From positions 1,258 to 55,957 of the forward strand of contig JABDHJ010000015.1 in NCBI GenBank assembly GCA_013285645.1: 54,700 nt of DNA. The letters are read 5' to 3'. Below the pieces are notes generated by a model. The model searched no databases and had not been told where the DNA came from. It saw only the letters and a program-made list of their open reading frames with translations. Source of the DNA: Verrucomicrobiota bacterium. GTDB lineage: Bacteria > Verrucomicrobiota > Verrucomicrobiia > Methylacidiphilales > UBA1321. This document shows positions 23,330 to 32,147 of the stretch, piece by piece (within the stretch, counting starts at the first letter, position 1; each line of letters begins with the position of its first letter). A program made the position numbers and the translations under genes.

Positions 23330-24727
23330 ATGCTTCCTATCAGCCTGCTTAAGGACAAATTCTGGCTCTTTCTGGCGATTGCGCTTCTGGTCGTGGAGTG
23401 GTCGATGCCCATGGTCGCCCAAGGGCTCTATGCCGAAAGTCATTTCTATTTCTCTGTGGCTTTCTCCGCGGGATGGACGGGTTTAATCACTGCCCTGGGC
23501 CTCGCCTTTTACGTGACAGCCCGCAAAAATGCTCAGCTCGCCAGTCTGGCGATTGTTCTTTCGCTGGCGACACTCACCCTGATGTACCGGACTTCCGTCA
23601 GTTTTGTTCAGCCGCAATTTACGGCGGAAGACGGGTGCGTTTTTTTCCTGCAACAACGCGAATCGGGATTGAGCGCCTTTTTGATTCCTCATAACGGCTA
23701 CTATCATACGGTGGTCCGAATTTTGGCGGCGCTGGTAGCCCCGGTCCCGACTTTGTTTGTTCCCGCATTTTATAACCTGGCGTGGTTGGGAATTTATAGT
23801 CTGATCGTGGCCTACATTTTAATTCAATACCCGGACAGAAAATGGGCGCCGATTGTCGCCTTGGTAACGGCCTTCGTCGCGCACACCTGCGAAATCTTTT
23901 TAGTCGTGACGGACACGATCTGGCTGGGAGGCCTGGCCTTGACGACATTCGTCCTGTTTCCGGTTCCTGACTTGAAACGCTGGGCTCGCTACCTCGTCAC
24001 CGGTGTTCTCTTGATTTTTTCCATGTCGGGGCCCTTCAGCCTGGCTCTCTCACCGTTCTTTCTTTTGCGTTGGAGCATGAATCGGAAAACGTTTCCTCTT
24101 ATTTATGTCGTGGCAGTGATCTTGGGGGCGCTCGTCCAGATGTCGGCGCTTCATTCTTACTATGTGGATAAAAATGCGGGACCGTCCCTGACTTTAACCA
24201 GTCTTCTGCTCTGCCTTAAAATCGCGGTGATACGGGTTCCCTGGTCGCTGGCGGTCGGTTACCAGCCGGTGGATTTCTATTGGTTGATCGGATTGGCCCT
24301 GACTTTGATTCTCTTTGTTTTTATTGCGCGCGAAATAAAATCAAATCCAGGAAAGCATATTTTCACTATTGGATGTTTGTTGCTGTGTGCAGTTTTTGTG
24401 GTCCTGAATTTTATCCGGATTTCGCCGCCGGATGTGTTGGTGCCCCTGGTCAATGGGGACCGCTACTTCTATATCCCCAAAGTTCTTTTCGTCTGGGCGC
24501 TGATTCATCTGGCTGCAACTGCGCGCACTCCCAAGCCCTTCTATCTCGCGCTATTTTTCTGCGCGATGGGATCAATGGCGGAATTTACCACCTCGCAAGT
24601 TGTCGTGGATAATCATTGGCCCCGATACGCCATGCTGATCGATCAGGGTGGCCCCGTGAATGTGCCGCTCAACCCGCCCGGTTGGTCGATCTCGATTCAG
24701 GGCGCCAGCCAAACGCTGCCCAAGTAA
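23330..24727 (+). CDS. Polytopic membrane protein, GT-C-like
   Basis: The protein has 465 residues and about ten to eleven hydrophobic helices. In the first large extracytoplasmic loop it has FTAEDGCVFFLQQ, an acidic ED motif at the position where GT-C glycosyltransferases hold a catalytic acidic residue. It then reads GYYHTVVRILAALVAPVP. GT-C enzymes transfer sugars from polyprenyl-phosphate donors on the outer side of the inner membrane. No closer family is evident. The adjacent GT2 and epimerase genes are on the opposite strand and end 20 bases from its stop. A role in surface-glycan assembly is likely from context, and a transporter or polymerase is the alternative. Confidence 0.65.
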   Translation: MLPISLLKDKFWLFLAIALLVVEWSMPMVAQGLYAESHFYFSVAFSAGWTGLITALGLAFYVTARKNAQLASLAIVLSLATLTLMYRTSVSFVQPQFTAEDGCVFFLQQRESGLSAFLIPHNGYYHTVVRILAALVAPVPTLFVPAFYNLAWLGIYSLIVAYILIQYPDRKWAPIVALVTAFVAHTCEIFLVVTDTIWLGGLALTTFVLFPVPDLKRWARYLVTGVLLIFSMSGPFSLALSPFFLLRWSMNRKTFPLIYVVAVILGALVQMSALHSYYVDKNAGPSLTLTSLLLCLKIAVIRVPWSLAVGYQPVDFYWLIGLALTLILFVFIAREIKSNPGKHIFTIGCLLLCAVFVVLNFIRISPPDVLVPLVNGDRYFYIPKVLFVWALIHLAATARTPKPFYLALFFCAMGSMAEFTTSQVVVDNHWPRYAMLIDQGGPVNVPLNPPGWSISIQGASQTLPK

Positions 24728-24747
24728 GCAAAACCTGACAGTGGTGG

Positions 24748-25521
24748 TTAGACAAGCTCGGACGGCTTTTTGTAATCGCCCCGACTGAAATATTTTTCCA
24801 GTAGAACGTACATGCAGATGAAAAAATAGCGGCTGCCCATTTCCTTGATCTTCAGCTTGGCCTCGCCACTGCGGCGATTGCGCCAGGTGATCGGCACGAT
24901 AGTCCAAGTGTAGCCCCGCACAATCGCCTTCAAGGGTAACTCGACCGTGAGATTAAAATGGGGCGCGATGATGGGACGGCATCCATCGATCACCGTTTTG
25001 CGGTAGGCCTTGAACGCATTGGTCGTGTCGTTGTATTTGATGCGAAAGAGCGTCGCGATAAATGCGTTGGCCAGCCGATTCAGCGCCATCTTCACCTTCG
25101 GATAATCGATGGTTCCTCCACCCCGGATAAACCTGCTGCCAAAAACGCAATCGAAGCCCTTGTTCAGTTCCCGCCAATAAACAGCCACATCGCGGCAATC
25201 GTCGGATTCATCCGCCATCATGATCACCACGGCATCGCCCTGCATGTTATCGAGTCCGCAGACAATCGCGCGGCCAAAACCGTGCTCCTTCAAATTCTGA
25301 ATCGGTCGCAACTGCGGAATTTTCTTCTGTAACTCGACCAGCATGGGCCACGTCTGGTCGCTACTGCCGTCGTCCACCACGATGATTTCATGCGGCACAT
25401 GTTGCAGGTTCAACTCCAGGTGAAGATGTTCCACGGTCGAGCAGATGCAACCCTCTTCATTCCGCGCCGGAAGAACAATGGAAAGCAACTGCAGCGGTGA
25501 AGGGGAAGGTGCGGAACTCAT
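24748..25521 (-). CDS. GT2-family glycosyltransferase (dolichyl-phosphate mannose synthase-like)
   Basis: The protein has 257 residues. The N-terminal GT-A fold is clear: LSIVLPARNEEGCI, then EIIVVDDGSSDQTW. The donor-metal motif region reads VVIMMADESDD, where most relatives have an MDAD-type start. GSRFIRGGG and the C-terminal TWRNRRSGEAKLKI complete the domain. No C-terminal membrane helices of the GtrB type are present. It probably moves a sugar from a nucleotide onto a polyprenyl phosphate or a lipid. It is the last gene of a tight three-gene operon with two epimerases (gaps of 4 and 7 bases). Confidence 0.85.
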   Translation of the reverse strand: MSSAPSPSPLQLLSIVLPARNEEGCICSTVEHLHLELNLQHVPHEIIVVDDGSSDQTWPMLVELQKKIPQLRPIQNLKEHGFGRAIVCGLDNMQGDAVVIMMADESDDCRDVAVYWRELNKGFDCVFGSRFIRGGGTIDYPKVKMALNRLANAFIATLFRIKYNDTTNAFKAYRKTVIDGCRPIIAPHFNLTVELPLKAIVRGYTWTIVPITWRNRRSGEAKLKIKEMGSRYFFICMYVLLEKYFSRGDYKKPSELV

Positions 25522-25528
25522 GAAATAA

Positions 25529-26593
25529 TCAGGAAGCGGAAAGCTCCAGCCAGTCTGGCTCGTTTTCGGCCTGCTTGGCGATCTCTTCCAAAATGGAGGG
25601 AAGCGCTACCTTCGGTTTCCAATTCCAAGTCTCGTGAGCTTTGCGGGAATCGAGCACGACCCAGGGTAGATCGAACGAACGCGGCTTGGGATCGGAGGCC
25701 ACGGCCTGCTCACCCCAACGCGCCGCACACCACGCGCTGAGTTGGCGTAACGACATCGTTTGCTCCGCTCCTCCCGCCACATGCACCAGCCTTTCGCGCG
25801 CCTCACGACAGCGGAGTTGACGGATCAGCAGACGCGCCAGGTCATCCGGATGCAGGCAATCCCGCACCTGATGGCCCAGGCCATCGAAACCAATATACTT
25901 GAGCGGACGCCGCTGTTTCCAGGAGTGCAGCCAGTACGCAAAGATGCCTTGGTCCGCGCGTCCGAATTGTCCGGCTCCCGCCAGTACCCCGCAACGATTG
26001 ATCCAGACAGGAAATCCGAACGCTTCGCCATATTCCAAGGCCAGCGCTTCCGATGCCAGCTTGGTGCTGCCATAAAGTGAAACAGGCGCACGGGTGGAAA
26101 ATGTTTCGTCCAGCCCTTCGGCGCTCACTCCAGTCGGCCACGAACGGGCCGGATCAGGCGTGAAAGCGTCATCGACAACCTTCATCGGAAGCGCAGCCAA
26201 AGGCGGAATGGAATAAACCCGGCTGGTGCTGAGAAGTAGAAAACTGCTCCGATGCGCCTTGCAGTACTCGAGCAAATTGACCGTTCCCGCAAGATTGTGC
26301 TCCACCAGTTGACGGCTACTCGTGCTTCCATCAACCCCGGCCAGGACGCTGGGACTGGCTGCCGCGTCGATCACCGCATCGACGGCGGGCAGCGTTTCAA
26401 AATCGCTCGCGCATCGAAGATCGGCGTGGCGCAGGTGAACCCCGAGCTGCTTGAGCTCAAGCCGATTCCGCTCGCTGCCGGGACGGATAAAATTGTCCAG
26501 CCCATGGATTTCCCAGTCGGGCGAATCGGCCCGTAGATATTTAGCGATGGAACTTCCCACAAAGCCGCAAATACCAGTGATCAGCAGTTTCAT
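25529..26593 (-). CDS. NAD-dependent sugar-nucleotide epimerase/dehydratase (extended SDR)
   Basis: The protein has 354 residues. The Rossmann start is KLLITGICGFVGSSIA. The active-site Tyr and Lys are present as Y174-GST-K178 (SLYGSTKLASEAL), and a Ser/Thr-rich strand (LLSTSRVYSIPP) supplies the third catalytic residue. Later segments (QVRDCLHPDDLARLLI) match the extended-SDR sugar epimerase fold, with closest resemblance to CDP-paratose/tyvelose 2-epimerases. The ATG at 26593 gives a normal N-terminus; the longer frame overlaps the upstream gene. Probable substrate is a nucleotide-activated deoxy- or neutral hexose. Middle gene of the operon. Confidence 0.8.
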   Translation of the reverse strand: MKLLITGICGFVGSSIAKYLRADSPDWEIHGLDNFIRPGSERNRLELKQLGVHLRHADLRCASDFETLPAVDAVIDAAASPSVLAGVDGSTSSRQLVEHNLAGTVNLLEYCKAHRSSFLLLSTSRVYSIPPLAALPMKVVDDAFTPDPARSWPTGVSAEGLDETFSTRAPVSLYGSTKLASEALALEYGEAFGFPVWINRCGVLAGAGQFGRADQGIFAYWLHSWKQRRPLKYIGFDGLGHQVRDCLHPDDLARLLIRQLRCREARERLVHVAGGAEQTMSLRQLSAWCAARWGEQAVASDPKPRSFDLPWVVLDSRKAHETWNWKPKVALPSILEEIAKQAENEPDWLELSAS

Positions 26594-26597
26594 CAGC

Positions 26598-27656
26598 TTA
26601 GTTGGCAATCCGTCGTTGCCAGGATTCGACAATCTCGCCCACCGTTTGCTCCAGCGATTTCGTCAGGGTCCAGCCTGGATAGTGGTCCTTCATTTTGCGG
26701 AGGTCGCTATAGTAGCAGATGTGATCGCCAATGCGGTTTTCTTCCACATAAGTGTGACGCATCGGCTTGCCGCTGAATTTCTCCGCCAGCTTGAATGCTT
26801 CCAGGATCGAGCAGGAATTTTCCTTCCCGCCGCCCAGATTATAGACCTCCGCGACGCGGGGCGCCTGAAAAAAAGCGTACATGAAACGAGCGACATCTTC
26901 CGAGTGGATATTGTCCCGTACCTGCTTCCCCTTGTAGCCAAAGACCCGGTATTCCCTGCCTTCCAGGTTGCACTTCACCAGATAACTGAGAAATCCGTGC
27001 AGCTCCACGCCGCTGTGATTCGGTCCGGTCAGGCATCCGCCGCGCAGGCAGCAGGTGGGCATCTGAAAATAGTGCCCATATTCCTGGACCATGATATCGG
27101 AAGCCAGCTTGGACGCGCCAAAAAGCGAATGCTTCGATTGATCCACAGGAAAATCTTCCGGGATGCCGTGGGCGTAAGCCGGATCGGAATAGTCCCAACG
27201 GGATTCGAGCTCCTGCAAGGCCAGCGAATTGGGCCGGTCGCCATACACCTTGTTCGTGGACATGTGAATGAAGGGCGATTCCGGGCAGGCGCGACGTGCA
27301 GCCTCCAGCAAATTCAAGGTGCCCACGGCATTCGTGTCGAAGTCATCAAACGGAATCGCCGCCGCGCGATCGTGCGAAGGCTGCGCCGCCGCATGCACGA
27401 TGCCGTCCGGTTTTAAATCCGCGATCAAGTCCAGCACTCCCTGCCGGTTCCGGATGTCGAGTTCGTGATGAACAAAGCCGGGCACCTCTTCGTGAAGTCG
27501 CGATTGGTTCCAGCGCGTATCCCCGGCTTCGCCAAAAAAAACGGCCCGCTGGTTGTTGTCGATGCCATGAAGGTCGAATCCCACGCGGCTGAAAAAACGA
27601 CACACCTCGGAACCGATCAGTCCCGAAGACCCCGTAACGAGCAAGCGCTTATTCAT
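26598..27656 (-). CDS. CDP-paratose 2-epimerase-like SDR with Phe in place of the usual active-site Tyr
   Basis: The protein has 352 residues. It starts [19 protein letters not shown] and has [13 protein letters not shown], the phrase typical of RfbE-like CDP-tyvelose/paratose 2-epimerases, then [34 protein letters not shown] and [16 protein letters not shown]. The YxxxK site reads F179-GAS-K183 ([13 protein letters not shown]), so the usual catalytic Tyr is Phe. Related proteins with SLFGASK exist, so this may be a distinct subfamily, not a defect. With its neighbour, which keeps Tyr, it could form a two-enzyme or heteromeric epimerase. First gene of the operon, divergent from PFK. Confidence 0.85.
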   Translation of the reverse strand: MNKRLLVTGSSGLIGSEVCRFFSRVGFDLHGIDNNQRAVFFGEAGDTRWNQSRLHEEVPGFVHHELDIRNRQGVLDLIADLKPDGIVHAAAQPSHDRAAAIPFDDFDTNAVGTLNLLEAARRACPESPFIHMSTNKVYGDRPNSLALQELESRWDYSDPAYAHGIPEDFPVDQSKHSLFGASKLASDIMVQEYGHYFQMPTCCLRGGCLTGPNHSGVELHGFLSYLVKCNLEGREYRVFGYKGKQVRDNIHSEDVARFMYAFFQAPRVAEVYNLGGGKENSCSILEAFKLAEKFSGKPMRHTYVEENRIGDHICYYSDLRKMKDHYPGWTLTKSLEQTVGEIVESWQRRIAN

Positions 27657-27849
27657 GGATATTAATTTCGGGAGATTCTGAAGATGCTGGTTTTAGCTGG
27701 CACAGGGAGGGCACGAGGAGTTTGCCGCGAATCGAGCGTTCGTTCCAAGGAATTTCGCCGATGGAACAGGCAAAACGGGCAGTCCTTCCCGTTTTGCGAC
27801 GGCATCGGGAACGGTTAGTGCTTCCCAACGCTTTTGACCATCTGTCCCC

Positions 27850-29172
27850 ATGTCCAAATTTACCCGACAAGATTTTGAAATCTCCTGCCTCGGCGAGGCT
27901 GAGTTACTTTCGCCCCTGCAACACTTGCGCCATGAGGCAAATGCCGAGTTTATCACCAATGAGCACCGAATCCTTTTCGATTACTCACTCGAGAAAATCC
28001 AAGCGACAATTGAAGCTGGCGCCGAACCCGTCACCATCGAGCGCTCTGGTCCACGTGAGAAGCTCTACTTCAATCCCGCGCGCACCATAGCCGCCGTCGT
28101 CACCTGCGGCGGCCTTTGTCCCGGTCTCAACGACGTGATTCGCGGCCTCGTCATGACTCTCAATTATAGTTACAGCGTTCGCACGATTTATGGCATCCCC
28201 TACGGCTACGAGGGCTTCATCGACCGTCACGGACATTCGGTTCTCAACCTGACACCAGATCTCGTCAGCGATCTTCACGCGGACGGCGGCTCGGTCCTCG
28301 GTAGCTCACGCGGGCCCCAGTCGAAAAAGGAAATGGTCGATAAACTGGTCGAGCTCAAGGTCAACATCCTCTTCGTCATTGGTGGGGATGGCACCCTTCG
28401 TGGCGCCCAGGAAATCGTGGCGGAAGTCGCCAGTCGCGGCCTGAAGATCAGCGTCGTCGGCATTCCCAAGACCATCGACAACGATCTCGAGTACATGGAC
28501 AAAAGTTTTGGCTTCGAGACCGCTTTTGCCGAGGCCGTCCGCGCCGTTCGTTGCGCGCATAGCGAGGCCAAGGGCTATCCGAACGGCGTCGGGCTGGTCA
28601 AGCTCATGGGCCGCGATTCGGGCTTCATCGCCGCGTTCACCGCGCTGGCCGACAACACCGTCAATTTCGTCCTCATTCCGGAAGTCCCCTTCCATCTCGA
28701 AGGTAAACACGGCCTGCTCAAGTCCCTGCAAAACCGGCTTGCCGGGCGCGGCCACGCGGTCGTTGTCGTGGCCGAAGGCGCGGGTCAGCACCTCATGCAG
28801 AACGACGCGAGTGCGAAGGACGCATCCGGTAATGCCAAATTCGGCGACATCGGTCCCTTTCTCAAGAAGCAGATCGAGACCCATTTCAAGGCGATCGGCA
28901 AGGAGATCAATATCAAGTACATTGACCCCAGCTATGTCATTCGCAGCGTGCCCGCCTCTCCCCAGGACGCGATTTATTGCCTGCGCCTCGCCCAAAATGC
29001 GGTGCACGCCGCGTTGGCGGGCAAGACCAACATGGTCGTCGGTCGCTGGCACGGGCACTTTGTCAATTTACCGATCAATGTCGTCACCAACCGGCGCCGG
29101 AAGGTCAATCCGCAGGGCGATTTGTGGCTGAGCGTACTCGAGGCCACCGGCCAGCCCGTGCAATTCAAATAG
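27850..29172 (+). CDS. 6-phosphofructokinase, long form with mixed ATP/PPi donor-site residues
   Basis: The protein has 440 residues. It phosphorylates fructose 6-phosphate in glycolysis. Landmarks are TCGGLCPGLNDVIRG (about 85-99), the donor loop VIGGDGTLRG (177-185) and the substrate loop GIPKTIDNDLEYMDKSFGF (205-222). In classical ATP enzymes the two donor-site positions are Gly and Gly; in PPi enzymes they are Asp and Lys. Here they are Gly181 (GGDG) and Lys207 (PKTID), the combination known from trypanosomatid and some plant and spirochaete-like enzymes, at least some of which use ATP. The N-terminal 75 residues are an extension over short bacterial PFK. The ferredoxin gene follows 30 bases later. 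Confidence 0.9.
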   Translation: MSKFTRQDFEISCLGEAELLSPLQHLRHEANAEFITNEHRILFDYSLEKIQATIEAGAEPVTIERSGPREKLYFNPARTIAAVVTCGGLCPGLNDVIRGLVMTLNYSYSVRTIYGIPYGYEGFIDRHGHSVLNLTPDLVSDLHADGGSVLGSSRGPQSKKEMVDKLVELKVNILFVIGGDGTLRGAQEIVAEVASRGLKISVVGIPKTIDNDLEYMDKSFGFETAFAEAVRAVRCAHSEAKGYPNGVGLVKLMGRDSGFIAAFTALADNTVNFVLIPEVPFHLEGKHGLLKSLQNRLAGRGHAVVVVAEGAGQHLMQNDASAKDASGNAKFGDIGPFLKKQIETHFKAIGKEINIKYIDPSYVIRSVPASPQDAIYCLRLAQNAVHAALAGKTNMVVGRWHGHFVNLPINVVTNRRRKVNPQGDLWLSVLEATGQPVQFK

Positions 29173-29202
29173 TTCAAACCCAACTCAACGAAAGCAAAAA
29201 TC

Positions 29203-29436
29203 ATGGCAGATAAAACCATCAAAGTTCCCGAAAACGTCCCCGGCAAATGGTACGTCGATGACACCTGCGTTCCCTGTCAGACATGCCTCACCGAAGCGCC
29301 CCAACTGCTGAAATACAACGACGACGAAACCAAAGTCTACTTTTTCAAGCAGCCCGAAAATGCGGATGAAGAAGACGCCGCCGGTCGCGCCCGCGACGTC
29401 TGCCCCACCGCCTCCATCGGCGAAGACGGGGAATAG
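29203..29436 (+). CDS. Small [4Fe-4S]-type ferredoxin
   Basis: The protein has 77 residues and is very acidic. The cluster ligands are C22, C25 and C28 (CVPCQTC) and C67 in DVCPTASI, the usual single-cluster pattern C-x2-C-x2-C...C-P. It is a soluble one-cluster electron carrier. It lies 30 bases after PFK on the same strand, and its stop is 14 bases before the hairpin that the IS later split. That hairpin probably ended the PFK-ferredoxin message before insertion. Confidence 0.88.
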   Translation: MADKTIKVPENVPGKWYVDDTCVPCQTCLTEAPQLLKYNDDETKVYFFKQPENADEEDAAGRARDVCPTASIGEDGE

Positions 29437-29461
29437 CTTCAGTTGGTAGCCGCCGCTGTCC

Positions 29462-30411
29462 CTAGGTGTGGAGTGTCAACAGGTTGTTCTCGTTGAGGGA
29501 GAGTCTGGAGACGGGAGGTTTGCCGCCGATGGAGGAATGAGGTCGATGCCAGTTGTAGCGATGCAACCAGCGGGGTAATTGGTCAGCGCGATGAGCGGAA
29601 GTATCGAAGGAGGAGGCATAAGCCCACTCGCGCAAAGACGACTGGATAAAGCGCTCGGCCTTGCCCTTGGTCTTGGGCGTATAGGGCCGGGTGCGGATAT
29701 GTTTGATCCCGAGTTGGCGACAAGCCGCGCCAAAGGCGAGGGCATGGAAGCAGGGACCGTTGTCGGTCATGACGCGCTGGAGACGCACCCCGAAGCGCTG
29801 GTAGAGAGCGACGGCTTGTTTTAAAAAGGCCACGGCGCTGGACTGTTGCTCGTTGGGATGGATGGAGGCATGAGCCAGGCGGGAGTGATCGTCGATGGCG
29901 ACAAAGACGTACTCCCAGCCGAAGCCCTTGACGGTATCGCGGCGATTGCCGGTGACGCGGTGGCTGGGCCGCACGATACGGACGAGCTTCTTGATGTCGA
30001 TGTGAAGGAGTTCGCCGGGATGGTCGCGTTCGTAGCGCACAACGGGTGGAGCGGGTACCCGATCGCGCCAGCGGCTCAACCGAGCGCGACGCAGGATGCG
30101 CGAAACGGTGGCGCGGGAGAGGCCGGTGCGTAAAGCGATGTGAAAGCCGGTGAGCTTTTGACGGCGCAGGGCAATGACCTCCTGCTGACGCAAAAGGGCG
30201 GTGGGCCTGCGTAGCTGCCTGGGCCGGGAGGAACGGTCTTGGAGTGCGGCGATCCCCCCCCGAGGCGATAACGGGCCAGCCACTTGGAGGCGGTGGGGGG
30301 TGACACCGAGAAGGCCGCTGCTGCGTCCTTCACGGTGTCACCCGCGAGGATGAGTCGGACCATTTGCTCTCGACCCAAGGGAGTAAGAGCCGCATTTTGG
30401 TGAATGTTCAT
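29462..30411 (-). pseudogene. IS481-family DDE transposase, frameshifted at a run of eight G
   Basis: The N-terminal helix-turn-helix part starts at the ATG at 30411 (MNIHQNAALTPLGREQMVRL) with KDAAAAFSVSPPTASKWLARY. The frame then changes near 30254-30261, where the coding strand has eight G. The second frame continues IAALQDRSSRPRQ and contains the integrase core: LLHIDIKKL (first Asp), VMTDNGPC (second Asp) and KGKAERFIQ (Glu). A -1 shift at the G run, or nine G instead of eight, would restore one protein of about 316 residues. This could be a true mutation, slippage-based expression or a homopolymer base error. The TAG stop is made by the flanking CTAG. Confidence 0.8.
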
Positions 30412-30498
30412 GGGGTTGCTTGAAGGGGAGGTAGTTGGTTTTGCACAACTCCATGCTGCACCCCGCAGCCCCATGAACAACCTATTGATACATCACAC
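29466..30498 (-). mobile_element. IS481-family insertion sequence, about 1033 bp
   Basis: Ends are inverted repeats: starting from GTGTG on the left and the reverse complement from 30498 on the right, 20 of 24 positions agree, ending in AGGTTGTTC on both sides. CTAG is found outside each end (29462-29465 and 30499-30502) and is the likely target duplication. An extra C on the left makes a 5-bp CCTAG reading also possible. Inside is one transposase, interrupted by a frameshift. The element sits between ferredoxin and a membrane-protein gene and disrupts no coding sequence. Confidence 0.85.
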
Positions 30499-30553
30499 CT
30501 AGCGGCGGATGTCTTCCGAGATTTCTGTGAACTCTCACATTTGTCATTAGTCA

Positions 30554-30576
30554 TCCTGAGCTTGTCGAAGGATCAG
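30554..30576. repeat. Copy A of a 23-bp dispersed repeat
   Basis: TCCTGAGCTTGTCGAAGG plus ATCAG; identical over 23 bases to 54076-54098. The motif with partial dyad symmetry is seen widely in bacterial intergenic DNA. It lies in the 124-base gap between the IS and the next gene. Confidence 0.6.
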
Positions 30577-30622
30577 TTCCGCCTGCTTCCCTGGGGTTCC
30601 CGCTGCCGTCGGCCTCGCAAAC

Positions 30623-31018
30623 TTACGAATGTGAGATGGGTGCGCCAACCATTGGGCTGACCATGGGCAGAGAAAACGCATATAGCGTGATAAGAATTTG
30701 TCCTATGGACAAAACGAATGGAAGATAATGCCACAAGACGGAAGCTAACTTAAGTCGCCAGACTAAGAGGATTCCTAAGAGGGGCCAGATGACGCTCGCA
30801 ATTATTAGCGGTATTCGATTTGAAAAAATCCATTCAGTCAGTTCGGGTAGAGGCTTGCCTCCAAACATCTCCATAGGCTGACCTCCATAAAGTGCGTAAA
30901 ATAAGTGCTCGAATTTGGGAATGCAGAAGTAGGAGATAAAGATGCTCACGACGCCCAAAATAACCAGCATCACGATTAAGCTTCCGATCCACCGTTGACG
31001 AGTTCTAACAAAACCCAT
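30623..31018 (-). CDS. Small three-helix membrane protein of unknown function
   Basis: The protein has 131 residues from the ATG at 31018. Three hydrophobic segments: IGSLIVMLVILGVVSIFISY, IPLIIASVIWPLLGILLVW and LPFVLSIGQILITLYAF. Between the first two is a polar loop (FEHLFYALYGGQPMEMFGG). A longer frame starting from a TTG at 31156 would overlap the divergent GT2 gene by one codon and has a non-membrane extension, so I prefer the shorter form. The order helix, loop with LPELTEW, helix is loosely like type II secretion F-type proteins, but it is too short. No function assigned. Confidence 0.55.
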   Translation of the reverse strand: MGFVRTRQRWIGSLIVMLVILGVVSIFISYFCIPKFEHLFYALYGGQPMEMFGGKPLPELTEWIFSNRIPLIIASVIWPLLGILLVWRLKLASVLWHYLPFVLSIGQILITLYAFSLPMVSPMVGAPISHS

Positions 31019-31155
31019 CCTTAGTAGATTTTCTCGATCATCCGTAGTCTCAGCCTGCTCCAGTCCACTCTCTTTCACAAGCCCCCCGCAATTTTGATGG
31101 AAGAACAGATGTTTTCCGGCAAAACTCCCTTGGCTCCTCTTCAGGTTCAAAAGCA

Positions 31156-32127
31156 ATGACCTCCTCCCCGCGAAAACTGCAAAAACTTTGCGTCGTCATC
31201 CCCGGCTTGAACGAAGCCGAAAACCTCCCGGTACTCTACGCCGAATTGGTCCAGATACTGGGACAATCCGACTGGGCCTTGGAAATCATCTTCGTCGATG
31301 ACGGCAGTACGGACACCACCCTGGAAACCTGTTTTCAGTTAAATCAAAAGGACCCCGGTTTTCAGTACGTCTCCCTCTCGCGAAACTTCGGCCATCAACG
31401 CGCCCTCACGGCGGGACTCGACATGGCCACCGGCGACGCCGTCGTCATCATGGACGCCGATCTGCAGGACCCACCCGAAGTCGTCCTCCAAATGATCGAT
31501 CTCTGGAAGCAGGGCGTGGATGTCGTCTACGGCCAGCGCAAGAGCCGGGAAGGGGAGGGTGCCTTCAAGAAGCTCACCGCCAAATTATTTTATCGTCTCC
31601 TGAGACTTCTTTCCGGCACTCGAATTCCCGAGGACACGGGCGATTTCCGCCTGATGGATCATCGCGTCGTGGTCGAACTTCGCAAACTCCGCGAGCAAAG
31701 CCGCTTCATCCGCGGTCTCGTCAGCTGGCTCGGCTTCGAGCAGAGGCCCGTCTTTTACGACCGCAAACCGCGCCATGCCGGCACCACCAAATATCCGCTC
31801 CTGCGCATGATCCGCTTCGCGTGGGACGGCATCGCCACGTTCTCCGCCATGCCGCTGCGGATCGCCACCGTGCTGGGCTCTCTTTTCTCGTTCCTCGCCT
31901 TCGCCATGATTGTTTATTACATCATCCGAAAGATTTTCTTTAACAACGATTTCATCCAAGGCTGGGCCAGCATCATGGTGGCGATCCTGGGCGTCGGCGG
32001 AGTCCAGTTGCTAGTGACCGGCATCGTGGGCGAGTATCTCGCCAAGGCCTTCGACGAACTCAAGGAACGTCCGCTCTACGTCGTGCGCGAAAGCAGCCGA
32101 CCTTTCCCGAAACCTAAAGAAGAGTAA
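31156..32127 (+). CDS. GtrB/ArnC-type GT2 glycosyltransferase
   Basis: The protein has 323 residues. GT-A domain: LCVVIPGLNEAENLPVLYA, IIFVDDGSTDTTLE, SLSRNFGHQRALTAGLD and VVIMDADLQDPPEVV (DxD motif). Two C-terminal membrane helices follow (about 230-255 and 265-290), then ERPLYVVRES. Such enzymes charge undecaprenyl phosphate with glucose, 4-amino-arabinose or another sugar at the cytoplasmic face; the product is used by GT-C enzymes on the other side. No strict sugar specificity can be read. It precedes the DJ-1-like gene by 20 bases on the same strand. Potential partners are the GT-C-like proteins in the two glycan blocks. Confidence 0.9.
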   Translation: MTSSPRKLQKLCVVIPGLNEAENLPVLYAELVQILGQSDWALEIIFVDDGSTDTTLETCFQLNQKDPGFQYVSLSRNFGHQRALTAGLDMATGDAVVIMDADLQDPPEVVLQMIDLWKQGVDVVYGQRKSREGEGAFKKLTAKLFYRLLRLLSGTRIPEDTGDFRLMDHRVVVELRKLREQSRFIRGLVSWLGFEQRPVFYDRKPRHAGTTKYPLLRMIRFAWDGIATFSAMPLRIATVLGSLFSFLAFAMIVYYIIRKIFFNNDFIQGWASIMVAILGVGGVQLLVTGIVGEYLAKAFDELKERPLYVVRESSRPFPKPKEE

Positions 32128-32147
32128 AAGCGCTCACGATCCGCCGC

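Larger units (their letters stand above)
29450..30508. repeat. REP-like hairpin split by an insertion sequence
   Basis: Left half CCGCCGCT (29450-29457) and right half AGCGGCGG (30501-30508) are exact reverse complements. Removing the IS and one CTAG copy restores CCGCCGCT-GTCCCT-AGCGGCGG, a perfect 8-bp stem with a six-base loop. It is preceded by GTAG like the palindromes at 13104 and 18448. Confidence 0.6.
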
